Shown: positions 25,145 through 34,255, numbered from the stretch's first letter. The stretch: DNA of 64,000 bases from Calothrix parasitica NIES-267 (GCF_002368095.1 NZ_AP018231.1:1-64000), one strand, 5' to 3'. The notes: a model not told the origin generated them from the letters alone. Made by a program: numbers and translations.

Positions 25145-26530
25145 ATGACGAATAATTCTACAACGCCAGGTCAATTACTTTTTGCAAATCTAAACATCGA
25201 TTTTAGTAAAATTTCAAAAGATAAACGCCCCTTTTACATAGCCATAAAATACTACCTAACTGTTAAAGATGAACCTCCACCTGGTGCGAGCGATTTAGAA
25301 AAAGTGAGTCGCTATTTAGAATCTTTGTACCAAGCCTGTAAAGCTGAAGATTGGGGGCTAATTATGCCTATTCTTTCAGCACCCATCAAAAAATCCTCAG
25401 ATGAACCGCAACTGTTATATAAGTATCTAGAATCCGCAGCACTTTTTTCTAAGTTACTAGAAACTACCAAAGATATTATCAAAGTTTTTCAATCTACAGA
25501 TACAGACATAAACTTTATCCTCATATTAAAGGGTAGAGCATTGTCTGGAATGGGATCTTTAGGAGAATCTTGTAAAACTTTTGAAAATATATGTAAACAA
25601 TCATGTCAAAATCAAAAATATTACATAGAAGCCAAAGCTCGTTTAGGAATTTGTCAGGTTCAAGCTGGAATTTATGATAAGGGAATATCAAATATTAATA
25701 CTGTCATAGATGTTTTAAAATCAGATTCATTATCTACCTCCGAATCAGCTTTTTTCATCTTAATGACCGAACTATTAGAGAATATAGCATTTTATGAAAT
25801 GGCTAGAGGAAACTTTGACAATGCCATAATTTTTTATTCACAAGTTTTGGATACTAGAATTATGAAAGGCTTTGTTGATAAAATTATAGGTCCCTTAGTT
25901 CATAAAGGAATTATACATCGTAGAGTCTGTATTCCTCCTTTGCACTGGCTAACATTCCTCAACAGTAAATTAAAGTCTTATCCTATTCCTGTTAAATTGG
26001 ACATTCATGAAACTCTTCGGGAGAACTATAAGTTAGCAGCACATTATTTAAAAGAAGCAAAGCTAAAAGCCGAAGAAATTCAAGATGAAACTACAATTAT
26101 ATGGATTGCTCACCACCTGGCTTGGGTTTTTCTCAATCAAGGCAATTATGCTAAAGCTGAGGAACAATGCAATATATCTATACAAGGATATGCAAATTTT
26201 GAAGATAAAAGAGGAATTTCAGATTGCTATGAACAACTTGGATTTATCCATTTAGCAAAAGGTAATGAATTTATCCAAAAGGCAGAAGATTATTTTACAA
26301 AATCATTAAATATTAGAGAAAATACTGGTAGTTCTCATGGTATTGCAAGTTGTACTCTTGATTTAGCACTTGTAGAATGGCATAAAAAACAATATTTAAT
26401 ATCTATTAAAAATTTAATTAAAAGTTTTAATCTTTATCAAAAGTTAAAAATACTTAATATAAGTAGGGTCGCTAGAATGCTCACTTTGTATTATGTATGG
26501 ACTATAGGTAATAAGACTTGGACTATGTAA
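25145..26530 (+). CDS. TPR-repeat protein, partner of STAND NTPase
   Basis: 461 residues of helical pairs with TPR features: ARLGICQVQAGIYDKGISNI, YEMARGNFDNAIIFYSQVLD, AWVFLNQGNYAKAEEQCNIS, YEQLGFIHLAKGNEFIQKAE, YFTKSLNIRE. It starts 10 nt after the STAND gene, so it is co-translated. In typical STAND proteins NTPase and TPR are one chain; here they are split, either by an ancestral stop or as a natural two-protein sensor. Confidence 0.75.
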   Translation: MTNNSTTPGQLLFANLNIDFSKISKDKRPFYIAIKYYLTVKDEPPPGASDLEKVSRYLESLYQACKAEDWGLIMPILSAPIKKSSDEPQLLYKYLESAALFSKLLETTKDIIKVFQSTDTDINFILILKGRALSGMGSLGESCKTFENICKQSCQNQKYYIEAKARLGICQVQAGIYDKGISNINTVIDVLKSDSLSTSESAFFILMTELLENIAFYEMARGNFDNAIIFYSQVLDTRIMKGFVDKIIGPLVHKGIIHRRVCIPPLHWLTFLNSKLKSYPIPVKLDIHETLRENYKLAAHYLKEAKLKAEEIQDETTIIWIAHHLAWVFLNQGNYAKAEEQCNISIQGYANFEDKRGISDCYEQLGFIHLAKGNEFIQKAEDYFTKSLNIRENTGSSHGIASCTLDLALVEWHKKQYLISIKNLIKSFNLYQKLKILNISRVARMLTLYYVWTIGNKTWTM

Positions 26531-27050
26531 TCAATTTTATTTTAGCTCTAATTATTTATCGCTGAAGCTAATATTATTAGCTAGCTACGGACGCATTTTA
26601 TCCACAAATTTAGAGTCATCTTCGTAACCTATTAGATTGTTATTATCTGCTTAATTATCAGTAAATATTTCCAGATTGATTCAGGTCTTAACCTAATTGG
26701 AATTGTGATACTACGCCTGTAAATAACAATCAAACAGAAAACTGAGCTAAGCCTGAAAGTAAAATGGAGTAAAAATTCTACATAAGTTGTGGTCAGTTAC
26801 GGGGTACAAGTATCATCGAAACAGAAGACTGGGATTAGCAGTACTGAATCAACACTACAGAAGATTTTGTTTCCTAAAAACCTTATTTTTCATTAAGTAG
26901 TTACTGGGAGAATAATACTTGCTGACTGACCATCACTGACGTGCAATCTTCATCTCACAAGACTTTTAAGCTTAACCAAGTTTTATATTCGATTGTTACC
27001 TACGGGCGTGTTTAGATTTTGTCCAAACTATATTGTTTCCGTAATCTTGG
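26531..27050 (+). other. Intergenic region with MITE-like copy 1
   Basis: No gene seen. It holds the first copy of the dispersed element (26822-26986) and AT-rich sequence. Confidence 0.5.
26822..26986. repeat. MITE-like dispersed element, copy 1
   Basis: Left end CAGAAGACTGGG and degenerate right end CCAAGTTTTAT. The inner region (TTTGTTTCCTAAAA, GTAGTTACTGG, GACTGACCATCACTGACG, AAGACTTTTAAGCTT) matches copy 2 closely. It lies just 3' of the minus-strand repeat-protein gene. Confidence 0.7.
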
Positions 27051-27428
27051 CTATTTAGGCTGAGTTGGTGATTCTTGTATTGGGGAGTTTTGTGGGCTAT
27101 CGGGATAGGTTTTTGTCGGTGATTCTTGTATTGGGGAGTTTTGTGGGCTATCGGGATAGGTTTTTGTTGGTGATTCTTGTATTGAGGAGTTTTGTGGGCT
27201 ATCGGGATAGGTTTTTGTTGGTGATTCCCCTTGTTTTGAGCTATTTGGCGAATCAACCTCTGGATTACAATCGCCTACATCCATTTGCAATGCGGCACAG
27301 ATACCACGTTTAAGTAAATGGTCTGTAATACCTCTTAAATCTAAAGCCTGACTTTTTTGAGGAATACCAAGAATCACAAATGCAATGTTAATAATTAGCA
27401 GAGGGGTTTTGTTCAGTCGAGATTTCAT
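27051..27428 (-). CDS. Secreted protein with 17-residue tandem repeats
   Basis: Start taken at MKSRLNKTPLLI (27428); the frame is open to 27458. An N-terminal hydrophobic segment (LLIINIAFVILG) is probably a signal peptide. The mature start LDLRGITDHLLKRGICAALQ is followed by three repeats containing ESPTKTYPDSPQNS, encoded by 51-bp DNA units. Likely an exported or surface spacer protein; function unknown. Confidence 0.6.
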   Translation of the reverse strand: MKSRLNKTPLLIINIAFVILGIPQKSQALDLRGITDHLLKRGICAALQMDVGDCNPEVDSPNSSKQGESPTKTYPDSPQNSSIQESPTKTYPDSPQNSPIQESPTKTYPDSPQNSPIQESPTQPK

Positions 27429-27605
27429 GAGTTTGTCCTCTAACGCTGAAGTGTTCATTGTTTTATTTCGTCCATGAGTTTAGGTTCTATAGCTCACAAT
27501 ATATTGATGACAACTCCTTTGGACGTTACCGATGTTGGGTATGGAAATATGTTAGAATTCTGCGTCAGCTAATTCATTGGGTGCGGGGTACAAATATCAT
27601 CAGAA

Positions 27606-27761
27606 CAGAAAACTGGGATAAGTAATACTACAGGATGTTTTGTTTCCTAAAACCCTTGCTTTTCATTGAGTAGTTACTGGTAGGATAATGCTCTCTGACT
27701 GACCATCACTGACGTGCAATCTTTACCCCTACAAGACTTTTAAGCTTTACCCAGTTTTCTG
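27606..27761. repeat. MITE-like dispersed element, copy 2
   Basis: A 156-bp unit bounded by perfect 12-bp inverted repeats CAGAAAACTGGG (27606) and CCCAGTTTTCTG (27750). No coding capacity. Directly 3' of the minus-strand gene at 27793. Confidence 0.75.
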
Positions 27762-27792
27762 TTATTAAATTGCTACTTAAGGACGAAATATA

Positions 27793-28203
27793 TTAGATAG
27801 GACTTGTACAAACTTCTCGATTATTCGGAAGCATCACGCAAGCTTCTAATGTCTCATCATAATTCCACATATTGCTATAGTGCCACCCATTCACTTTAGT
27901 CATATATGAGACAAGTTTATTGTCGGATTGGTTTTTGAGATACAGTTGTGTATTTTTAGGAACATTTGCTTTAACCCACTTTGCTGTACACTTTTCAGAC
28001 TTTCGTAATTCAATGCGAATATCAATTGCTTGAAAAGCACCATACCAGTATCTTCCACCTGATGTAGATGTAATTGTTTCTGCATCCTCGTCACATCCTC
28101 TATCTTTTGGGTCCATATTGTTTTGCGCGAAAACACTTGAACCACCAGTAAAAGGAATAGTCAAGATAGTTAATAATCCAAGTGAAATAATAAATTTGTT
28201 CAT
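27793..28203 (-). CDS. Secreted DUF2690-like protein
   Basis: 136 residues with a clear signal peptide (MNKFIISLGLLTILTIPF, cut near VFAQ). The mature part (RGCDEDAETITSTSGGRYWY, IRIELRKSEKCTAKWVKANV) resembles DUF2690, an extracellular domain with paired cysteines and the pattern ELR-x-S-x-x-C-x-x-x-W. Role unknown. It is flanked by MITE-like copies, as is its neighbour, suggesting a small mobile cassette. Confidence 0.7.
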   Translation of the reverse strand: MNKFIISLGLLTILTIPFTGGSSVFAQNNMDPKDRGCDEDAETITSTSGGRYWYGAFQAIDIRIELRKSEKCTAKWVKANVPKNTQLYLKNQSDNKLVSYMTKVNGWHYSNMWNYDETLEACVMLPNNREVCTSPI

Positions 28204-28751
28204 GGTTTGTCCTTTGATTTCTACTTTTTATAGAAGTGTTTAACCACTAAAAACACTTTATCAAAAGCATAAATTTCTTAGGGCAATTAAAAGCCAATTT
28301 GAAATCAATTTCAAGACAAACTAATTTGAAGACAAACCAATTTGAAGCCAAACATTTTTATATAATAAATTGATATGTTAAAGCAAGCTTTATATTATAA
28401 ACCAGAATTAATGAAAATAAAAACGTATTAAAATTGGTATATTGCTGTTGAACCAGACAGCGGTGAGTATTTTATTGATAAATAATTAATAGTTTCAGTT
28501 ATGTTTGAGTCAGATAAACTATTGCCATTTCAGTTTTCGCCAAATGTAAAAAGTCGGAGAGTTTATCCCCGACTTAAATAAAATTTAATTAATAACCAAT
28601 TATTTATACTTCTTATTGATTAAACCAAGCGGTCTTATCAAAAAATTTAGATTGTATAGCAATATTCGCTCAATTTGTCACTAAACTTCGCAATTTTGGA
28701 GTAGCAGATATTGAGTTATTAAAATAGTTGATTTAACATTATATAGTATTA
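28204..28751 (-). other. AT-rich intergenic region
   Basis: No gene seen. Holds direct repeats of CCAATTTGAA/AATTTGAAGACAAAC (28285-28345) and, at 28546-28575, the terminator of the upstream operon. Confidence 0.4.
28546..28575 (-). terminator. Terminator of the ATPase operon
   Basis: On the minus strand AAGTCGG and CCGACTT pair around an 11-nt loop and run into a T-tract, about 180 nt after the last gene of the operon. Confidence 0.65.
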
Positions 28752-29186
28752 TCAAGATTCTACTTCAAAATAACTACAATATTCATCTTTTTGAAGATTA
28801 GGATTAACAGCGCAAGGTAATAAGTAATCGCCACTAGCATATTTACAACCCAAGCACTGACAGGATAAATAGCCTCCACTTTCCACTAGGTATGAATCGT
28901 AATTTCTACTTAATCTGACCAGCATATATGAAGTATCTCTATCCCCTTGGAATGCTGTTCCTGTCCCAAATAGAATAAGCCCAATTGCAAATCCACAGCT
29001 TCCATAATTTACCTTTTTAAGTGTTTGTGGAGTTTTATTTCCTGTTAGTGGAAAAGCTATTAATCCAACTCCAGAAATAATAAATATGCTAATACTTATA
29101 GCTGTTGCCCAGGATGATAAGCAAGCTAACGAATACCAAATCCCTATTTCTTGGAATTGTTGTAATTGATTTTTTATTCTATTCAT
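28752..29186 (-). CDS. Membrane protein, last gene of ATPase operon
   Basis: 144 residues with two or three membrane segments (WATAISISIFIISGVGLIAF; YGSCGFAIGLILFGTGTAF) and a C-terminal cysteine cluster (GYLSCQCLGCKYASG, LPCAV, YCSYF). It overlaps the ATPase stop by 8 nt. No family recognised. The cysteines could form disulfides or bind metal on the outer face. Confidence 0.6.
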   Translation of the reverse strand: MNRIKNQLQQFQEIGIWYSLACLSSWATAISISIFIISGVGLIAFPLTGNKTPQTLKKVNYGSCGFAIGLILFGTGTAFQGDRDTSYMLVRLSRNYDSYLVESGGYLSCQCLGCKYASGDYLLPCAVNPNLQKDEYCSYFEVES

Positions 29187-30672
29187 GACTAAAATCTATT
29201 GGTTTACCGTTGAAATGTTGATAAATCTTATTCGCTTCTAACCAATTGGGTAATGTTCTTTCTACTTCTTCCAATTCGTTACCATTCTCATCGACTAACC
29301 CATGTACAATTTGTACTCTAGATAATGGTGTTTCTCCATTAGCAGAGAATTTTTTAAGTTGAATTGTGCCTGATTTTCTGGCTTCAAATGTTCCTTCTAC
29401 GGTGCTTTCATTGGTAAAGTAATGATTAACACCAATAAAGTATTCTTTGGCTTTACGGGTATCTGTAAGATGCATGGAGAAAAATTTCATTGCAGCATCT
29501 TTACAGCTATCAATTTTCTTCAAGTTGGTAAATTCATCAATAATAATTTGCTGTTTGGTAGATGGTTTTTCTTTAATTCGTTGTAACCATCTATCCGTCG
29601 CATCTTCCAAAGACTGTCCGATTTCTTCTTCTGATTCGGCTTTTAAGGTAGCATCAAGTAGTTTCCATACTTCCCAATTCTCCCCAGTAGCGTGTCTATC
29701 AATCAGTTGGTAGATTGGTGCATCAAAGCAGTATTTACGAATTAATGCGATTGCACCAGCGGTATTAGTTTTACCGCTACCTTGAGAACCAATCAGCCAT
29801 AGGGGTTTAGCGTTTTTGACAATCGAATACAGCCAACCGTCTTCATGGGCTTTTAGGGCTTCTATTAAGGAATTAACTAACTGTTTATCGCTTTGTTGAG
29901 TAATATTCGATTGAGATGATTTTTTATTTTGTAATTTATCTATTTCTTTTTCTGCTTTGTGTTTATCTAATAGGTTGGATGCAATTTGTTTGTCCATTTC
30001 TGAATGTTTTACGGCTCTGGCTTTGAGATAATCTTCTAATTGCAGTTGGTTTTTAATAGCTTCGTTTTCATCGTCGGTTAGTCCTAATTCTTTTCTTTGC
30101 TGCAAGTCTTCTTGGGTTAACCCGTCTTTTAAAATATCTGTATGTAATTGGTTGGAATGTTGCTTAATATCTCGTTTGCGTCGGTGTTGCTGCCAATTAT
30201 AATAAGCTGTAGTTTTCTCTTCTTCTCCTAGTTGATAATCGGTTTTTTTAAGTCTATAGACACGAGAAGCCAGGGTTATTGAAATACCCCACAATCCGAC
30301 AACAGATGCAACATTACCGTATATCTGATAAGGATTATCTTTGGGGATAATTCTTACTAAGCTAATCGTGCTACCCATATATGGAATAATTGAACCATAG
30401 CTGTTATATTTATCCCACTCTTCTGCAAGGACATATCTTGGTTGATGGCAGTATTTGTTATCTAATTTCTCTTGCGCTTTTAAGTCGTAGTATTTCAGCT
30501 TTTTAGCTTTCTTTTTATCCGCTAAAATATTCTCTCTTTTATTGGCTGATTTAGGACAGAATTGTATTTGAGCTAGTGGGTAAGGTTGGCGTGAATGAGA
30601 AAAGCAGAAGCCGGTTATACCGACTACTGCTGATATAATGATTGCTGATAGTTCAATCTTATTTCTACTCAT
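29179..30672 (-). CDS. Membrane-anchored P-loop ATPase (VirD4/TraG-like impression)
   Basis: 497 residues. N-terminal membrane segments (LSAIIISAVVGITGFCFSH; GNVASVVGLWGISITLA) are followed by a long charged coiled coil (about 165-260). The ATPase has Walker A LIGSQGSGKTNTAGAIALIR near residue 295 and Walker B QQIIIDEFTNLKKI. The layout recalls conjugative coupling proteins, but the domain is short and no relaxosome genes are adjacent. Overlaps both neighbours by a few nt, so translation is coupled. Confidence 0.65.
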   Translation of the reverse strand: MSRNKIELSAIIISAVVGITGFCFSHSRQPYPLAQIQFCPKSANKRENILADKKKAKKLKYYDLKAQEKLDNKYCHQPRYVLAEEWDKYNSYGSIIPYMGSTISLVRIIPKDNPYQIYGNVASVVGLWGISITLASRVYRLKKTDYQLGEEEKTTAYYNWQQHRRKRDIKQHSNQLHTDILKDGLTQEDLQQRKELGLTDDENEAIKNQLQLEDYLKARAVKHSEMDKQIASNLLDKHKAEKEIDKLQNKKSSQSNITQQSDKQLVNSLIEALKAHEDGWLYSIVKNAKPLWLIGSQGSGKTNTAGAIALIRKYCFDAPIYQLIDRHATGENWEVWKLLDATLKAESEEEIGQSLEDATDRWLQRIKEKPSTKQQIIIDEFTNLKKIDSCKDAAMKFFSMHLTDTRKAKEYFIGVNHYFTNESTVEGTFEARKSGTIQLKKFSANGETPLSRVQIVHGLVDENGNELEEVERTLPNWLEANKIYQHFNGKPIDFSHE

Positions 30673-31319
30673 CTCCTACTAATAATAAATAAAGAACCAA
30701 GTACTATTCCTGCTGCAATACCAATTGATAGCCAAGGGTCTAACCAAGGTCTTTCCTGATAAATAGTCTGAATATCAGCGCTGATTTGATATGCACTGTC
30801 TGCGGTAATTTGTTGGAAGTATTGGTAGTCTTTAATTGCTAGCCAAGTACTTCCAGCAGCGATTACAAATCCACCAATTGTTTTTACTGGTTTCTCCATA
30901 CCTTCTACCTCAAATCCGTCGTTATAATTAGCTCTAAATCCAGATAAACCAACTATTGAACTAATTGAACAAATAGAAAAACATAGTCCTGCTGCAAGCC
31001 ATAGAGATGCACCACCGTTGATTAATAAAAGTAGTCTTGCTAGAAAAAATCCGGTTGTACCTAGCGACCAACTTATGAAATATTTCTGAACTAATTCTGT
31101 TGTTTGAATAACTTGCTTTCTGTGTTTTTTGCGTTGTTCTAAGTGTTCTATTAAATCTTTGGGTAATGGTGTATCTGGTGTAGTTTCTGATTGTTCTTGT
31201 TCTTCTAATTCGTCAAATTGTTCTAACATATGTAACTGTATGTTGAGAGAGTTAGAAGTTGAATAATTGAAGAGAGAAGAAGATAGAGGTAATGTTGTTA
31301 TTAGTTCATTAATCTGCAA
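30669..31319 (-). CDS. Multi-spanning membrane protein
   Basis: 216 residues. The start is uncertain; MLEQFDELEEQEQSETTPDT is an internal candidate. Hydrophobic segments: FISWSLGTTGFFLARLLLLI, ASLWLAAGLCFSICSISSIV, TIGGFVIAAGSTWLAI and WLSIGIAAGIVLGSLFII at the C-terminus. Four-helix membrane protein of unknown family, coupled by a 4-nt overlap with the ATPase gene. Confidence 0.6.
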   Translation of the reverse strand: MQINELITTLPLSSSLFNYSTSNSLNIQLHMLEQFDELEEQEQSETTPDTPLPKDLIEHLEQRKKHRKQVIQTTELVQKYFISWSLGTTGFFLARLLLLINGGASLWLAAGLCFSICSISSIVGLSGFRANYNDGFEVEGMEKPVKTIGGFVIAAGSTWLAIKDYQYFQQITADSAYQISADIQTIYQERPWLDPWLSIGIAAGIVLGSLFIISRR

Positions 31320-31339
31320 TTCTTCCCTCTTCCTTCTGA

Positions 31340-31993
31340 TTAAAATCCAAGAATCGTATCTTTAATCTTTTGAATTATTGAACGACCTGCATATTGTTTC
31401 TTTGGCTTTAAATCATCTCTGGCATTATCACCAGCATCTAGATAATAGTTACCTAGTTCTTTATCGTGTTGTAAATCAATTGTTTGCTGTCTTACTTCTG
31501 TTTTCAATTCTTCTTGAAGCATTTTGTATTCGCCATCAATACTCATCATATGACGGTCTACCCAAGCTTTTAATCTAATATGTTCTGTTGCTTGTCTATG
31601 GCGCAATTCTTCTTTACTTTTAGCTGCTTCAAAGTCAAGGTTTAATTCTTCTAATTGATTTGCTAGTTTATCGTCAGCGAGGGTAGATGATTGGATTTCT
31701 CGTTCTATGCGTTCTCCACTGACTCCAGCTTGTTTATAAATAGCTGCAAGGGTTGTATTTAAATCTTCTGCTCCTTTGATTGCAGCAATCATGTTGTCTT
31801 TAACTTTTGGTGCAAATTCACTTATTTTTGCTCCATCATTACCCATTTGACCGATTAGCTTTAATGCTTTTTTATCGCCCATTAATGCTCTATAAACTAG
31901 GTTTGTGGAAGCGTTGAATTTACCACGTAGTTGTTTTTCTAGGTGGCGCGATTTGGAACTTACCAAGTTCTTTAGCTTGCCAGTATTTTTCAC
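31340..31993 (-). CDS. Coiled-coil protein of ATPase operon
   Basis: 217 residues, highly charged and helical. LKNLVSSKSRHLEKQLRGKF, then ALMGDKKALKLIGQMGNDGA and the long helix LEELNLDFEAAKSKEELRHR. No membrane segment and no recognised family. Probably a structural or adaptor subunit working with the ATPase; inferred from operon position only. Confidence 0.55.
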   Translation of the reverse strand: MKNTGKLKNLVSSKSRHLEKQLRGKFNASTNLVYRALMGDKKALKLIGQMGNDGAKISEFAPKVKDNMIAAIKGAEDLNTTLAAIYKQAGVSGERIEREIQSSTLADDKLANQLEELNLDFEAAKSKEELRHRQATEHIRLKAWVDRHMMSIDGEYKMLQEELKTEVRQQTIDLQHDKELGNYYLDAGDNARDDLKPKKQYAGRSIIQKIKDTILGF

Positions 31994-32204
31994 AACGATT
32001 AACCCTCTCTTCTGTTAGTATCTCTGTGCATTGATATTGCATCCACTGTTGGTATTGCTGTATCCTGTCTTTTCTTTCTAGGTAGGCTTGATATTTGAAG
32101 TGATAGCTAATTGATTGGTAACAGCAATCTATTAGGAATAGAGCGGGGATAAGGATTGATAGTAGTTTGAATGCTCTGCTAAATGTTGAGTGTTTATTGT
32201 GTTT
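31920..32204 (-). CDS. Small membrane protein without a clear start codon
   Basis: Frame ending TTTW-stop at 31920 and containing KLLSILIPALFLIDCCYQSI (one membrane helix), then YLERKDRIQQYQQWMQYQCT. It is clearly coding-like for about 94 codons, overlapping the next gene by 74 nt. No ATG, GTG or TTG opens it. It begins where the 208-residue gene stops in another frame, so start is either a rare codon or a frameshift. Confidence 0.45.
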   Translation of the reverse strand, partial: KHNKHSTFSRAFKLLSILIPALFLIDCCYQSISYHFKYQAYLERKDRIQQYQQWMQYQCTEILTEERVNRCEKYWQAKELGKFQIAPPRKTTTW

Positions 32205-32820
32205 TGAGTGTTGCTGAGAGACTTTTGGAGAAGCTTTTAAGACTAGAGCTTTTTTGCTCTAACACCTCCTTTGTTGTTATGGCTCCTTCTACACTCTTTC
32301 TCTGCAAGCCAGTAGTTCTTTTATCAATGTAGTCGCGCAGGTTGTTATTACTAGCATCGATTTGTTGTTCTATAGAATCAAATTTACTTTGTGCATAATC
32401 TTTAATTAGTGAATTGATGGTTTCTACAGCACTAACAAAGTCGGTAAATGAATCGCTAACGGTTTGGGAAATATCTGTGATTTCTGATTCGCTCAACTCT
32501 ATTCCCAACGATTGGGCTTGTACTGTTATTAATTGCTCTTTTTGTTGATTGGTAATTGCGGTTGAATTTTCCGTTTGTTGAATAGTTTCCGATTCTGTCA
32601 AAGCCTCTGTTAAATTTTCTGAATCGGGAATTTCTAAAGATTGATTATGTCTATCAATCAAGTACTGTACCCCTGCTTTTATTTGCTCGTGGGTAGGGTT
32701 ATCTAAGTCATCGCAGCCTATATTTTTTGCTGCTTCTAAAAAATCGCTTTGTGAGAAACCTTGATAATTCTTTTTGTACAACCTTGTCCGAACGTTGTTC
32801 TGAAATTTTGTAGTAGCCAT
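32194..32820 (-). CDS. Hypothetical coiled-coil protein
   Basis: 208 residues, starting MATTKFQNNVRTRLYKKNYQ. Gln/Ser/Thr-rich middle, helical C-terminal half (FTDFVSAVETINSLIKDYAQ, SFSKSLSATLKTQ). It lies early in the operon. Possibly a DNA-binding or structural partner; no family recognised. Confidence 0.55.
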   Translation of the reverse strand: MATTKFQNNVRTRLYKKNYQGFSQSDFLEAAKNIGCDDLDNPTHEQIKAGVQYLIDRHNQSLEIPDSENLTEALTESETIQQTENSTAITNQQKEQLITVQAQSLGIELSESEITDISQTVSDSFTDFVSAVETINSLIKDYAQSKFDSIEQQIDASNNNLRDYIDKRTTGLQRKSVEGAITTKEVLEQKSSSLKSFSKSLSATLKTQ

Positions 32821-32905
32821 GTCGTATTTCTCCAGTTACTCCGTTATCAATTCAAGATAGTTAACTCTAATTGTTTGATTTTGAAATTCCGTCTTTGAGT
32901 CATAT

Positions 32906-33418
32906 TCATTCAATAGCTAAAACTTCAATACTAGGTCTGGGAGTGTTAAATTTTGAGCTAACAATTCGCTTATTAAGTGCCCATTTGGCAGCACCAAGTG
33001 CAACTAAAGCGAAATCATCGTTACTGAACTTTCTATTAGCTGAATAAGATAATCCACAGCGACTAAACCAGTGATATTTTGTGCTTCTAGGTATTTCTGT
33101 TATCTCTAATGTTTTTGCCAAGTCGTATAGAAACGAGTCACAAGTAAAGGTTTGATTGCTGTTTCTATACTTATTAAAAACTTCCCAACACTCTTGAAAA
33201 TCTTCACTCGTAAACGAAAATCGCTTATAGCGTGACTTAAATTGTGCAACTGATTTGACTATTGCTTCACTTGAAGGATTTTCTACTACAAACCCTAAAT
33301 GACGCTTCATCGAAGCAACTAATCTGTACCAAGTTATATCCGAGATTTTCTTCCCTAAAGTCTGCTCGTAAAGACTTCTGAGCTTTCTGTATTTTCTTAA
33401 GTAGTTCTTGCTTGCCAT
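32906..33418 (-). CDS. Hypothetical protein, first gene of ATPase operon
   Basis: 170 residues, basic, starting MASKNYLRKYRKLRSLYEQT. WYRLVASMKRHLG, RFSFTSEDFQECWEVFNKYR and TKYHWFSRCGLSYSANRKFS give a helical, possibly nucleic-acid-binding protein. It opens the minus-strand gene run that ends at 28752. Unknown family. Confidence 0.5.
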   Translation of the reverse strand: MASKNYLRKYRKLRSLYEQTLGKKISDITWYRLVASMKRHLGFVVENPSSEAIVKSVAQFKSRYKRFSFTSEDFQECWEVFNKYRNSNQTFTCDSFLYDLAKTLEITEIPRSTKYHWFSRCGLSYSANRKFSNDDFALVALGAAKWALNKRIVSSKFNTPRPSIEVLAIE

Positions 33419-33825
33419 ATATTAATCGCTACCCTCCAATAAATAGATATACGGTGGTGATGTATCAAGTTGATGACTATCTGCAAATTCTTAGTTATCC
33501 GATACGTCAATAACTTTGAACCATGTATCAATACCCTTGGACACCTATCTGATAACTTGGACAATTTAAAATAAAAAATCATTTTTACAAGGGTTGAAAC
33601 AACGCTCTAGCAAGAGTTTTCAATGTTTTAGTGTAATTAGATTCCTATCAAAAACGCAGTGGTTGTTGTCCATGTCTTGCGTTAGGACGCAATAAACTAA
33701 AAAGGAACTAATTTGTTACTAAGCGTTACTAGTCGCGTCATGAATGTTAGTATAACGCATGAAAGTACATGGTTAATACGAATCAGGTACTAATAAGTTA
33801 CTTTTGACTACTTTGAGAGCGTGAA
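33419..33825 (+). other. Divergent regulatory region
   Basis: About 400 bp between the ATPase operon and the RHH gene. AGTCGCGTCAT at 33731-33741 recurs inverted at 34280-34290. No gene seen. Confidence 0.4.
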
Positions 33826-34071
33826 ATGTACGATAGAAGCGATATACAGAATATTCAAATAGAAGATAACGTGAGCAAGAGAGTCAATTTAACCATTCCC
33901 GATGTGGTTTACGAAGAATTAGAAGCTTGGGCTGAGTATCAAGGTCGCCCAACAGCGAATCTTGCTGCTTACCTAGTCGAATCTGCAATTAGGGAAGCGA
34001 AAGAGAAAGGAGAGTACCGCACATTGAGGAAAAAACATGATGAGAATCACAATAAAAATCCCTCATCTTGA
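33826..34071 (+). CDS. Ribbon-helix-helix (CopG-like) regulator
   Basis: 81 residues. KRVNLTIPDVVYEELEAWAE and GRPTANLAAYLVESAIREAK form a classic RHH: beta strand RVNLTI, then two helices. The tail is charged. It starts with ATG at 33826. RHH proteins of this size control plasmid copy number, partition or TA operons. It sits upstream of the Rep-like gene and carries a degenerate duplicate at 34117, so replication control is likely. Confidence 0.8.
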   Translation: MYDRSDIQNIQIEDNVSKRVNLTIPDVVYEELEAWAEYQGRPTANLAAYLVESAIREAKEKGEYRTLRKKHDENHNKNPSS

Positions 34072-34116
34072 CCCCAATGACCGACTTTAAGTTCAAAGGG
34101 GTAATCAAGCGGAAAG

Positions 34117-34233
34117 GATTTAGAAGCTTGGGCGAAATATCAAAGTCGCCCAACAGCAAATTTTGGCGCTTACTTAGTGGAATCTGCAATCAGGAAAGCG
34201 AAAGAAAAAGGAGAATTATCCGCGCATATCTAA
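34117..34233 (+). pseudogene. Degenerate duplicate of the RHH gene
   Basis: DLEAWAKYQSRPTANFGAYL and VESAIRKAKEKGE repeat the C-terminal two-thirds of the upstream RHH protein, ending at TAA 34231-34233. The N-terminal beta strand is missing and no start codon is present. It is the remnant of a tandem duplication. Confidence 0.75.
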
Positions 34234-34235
34234 AT

Positions 34236-34255
34236 TAACCAAAACGTTTTGGTTA
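34236..34255. promoter_or_regulatory. 20-bp perfect palindrome, likely operator
   Basis: TAACCAAAACGTTTTGGTTA is fully self-complementary and lies about 110 nt before the Rep-like gene. RHH or HTH dimers bind sites of this form. Confidence 0.55.
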
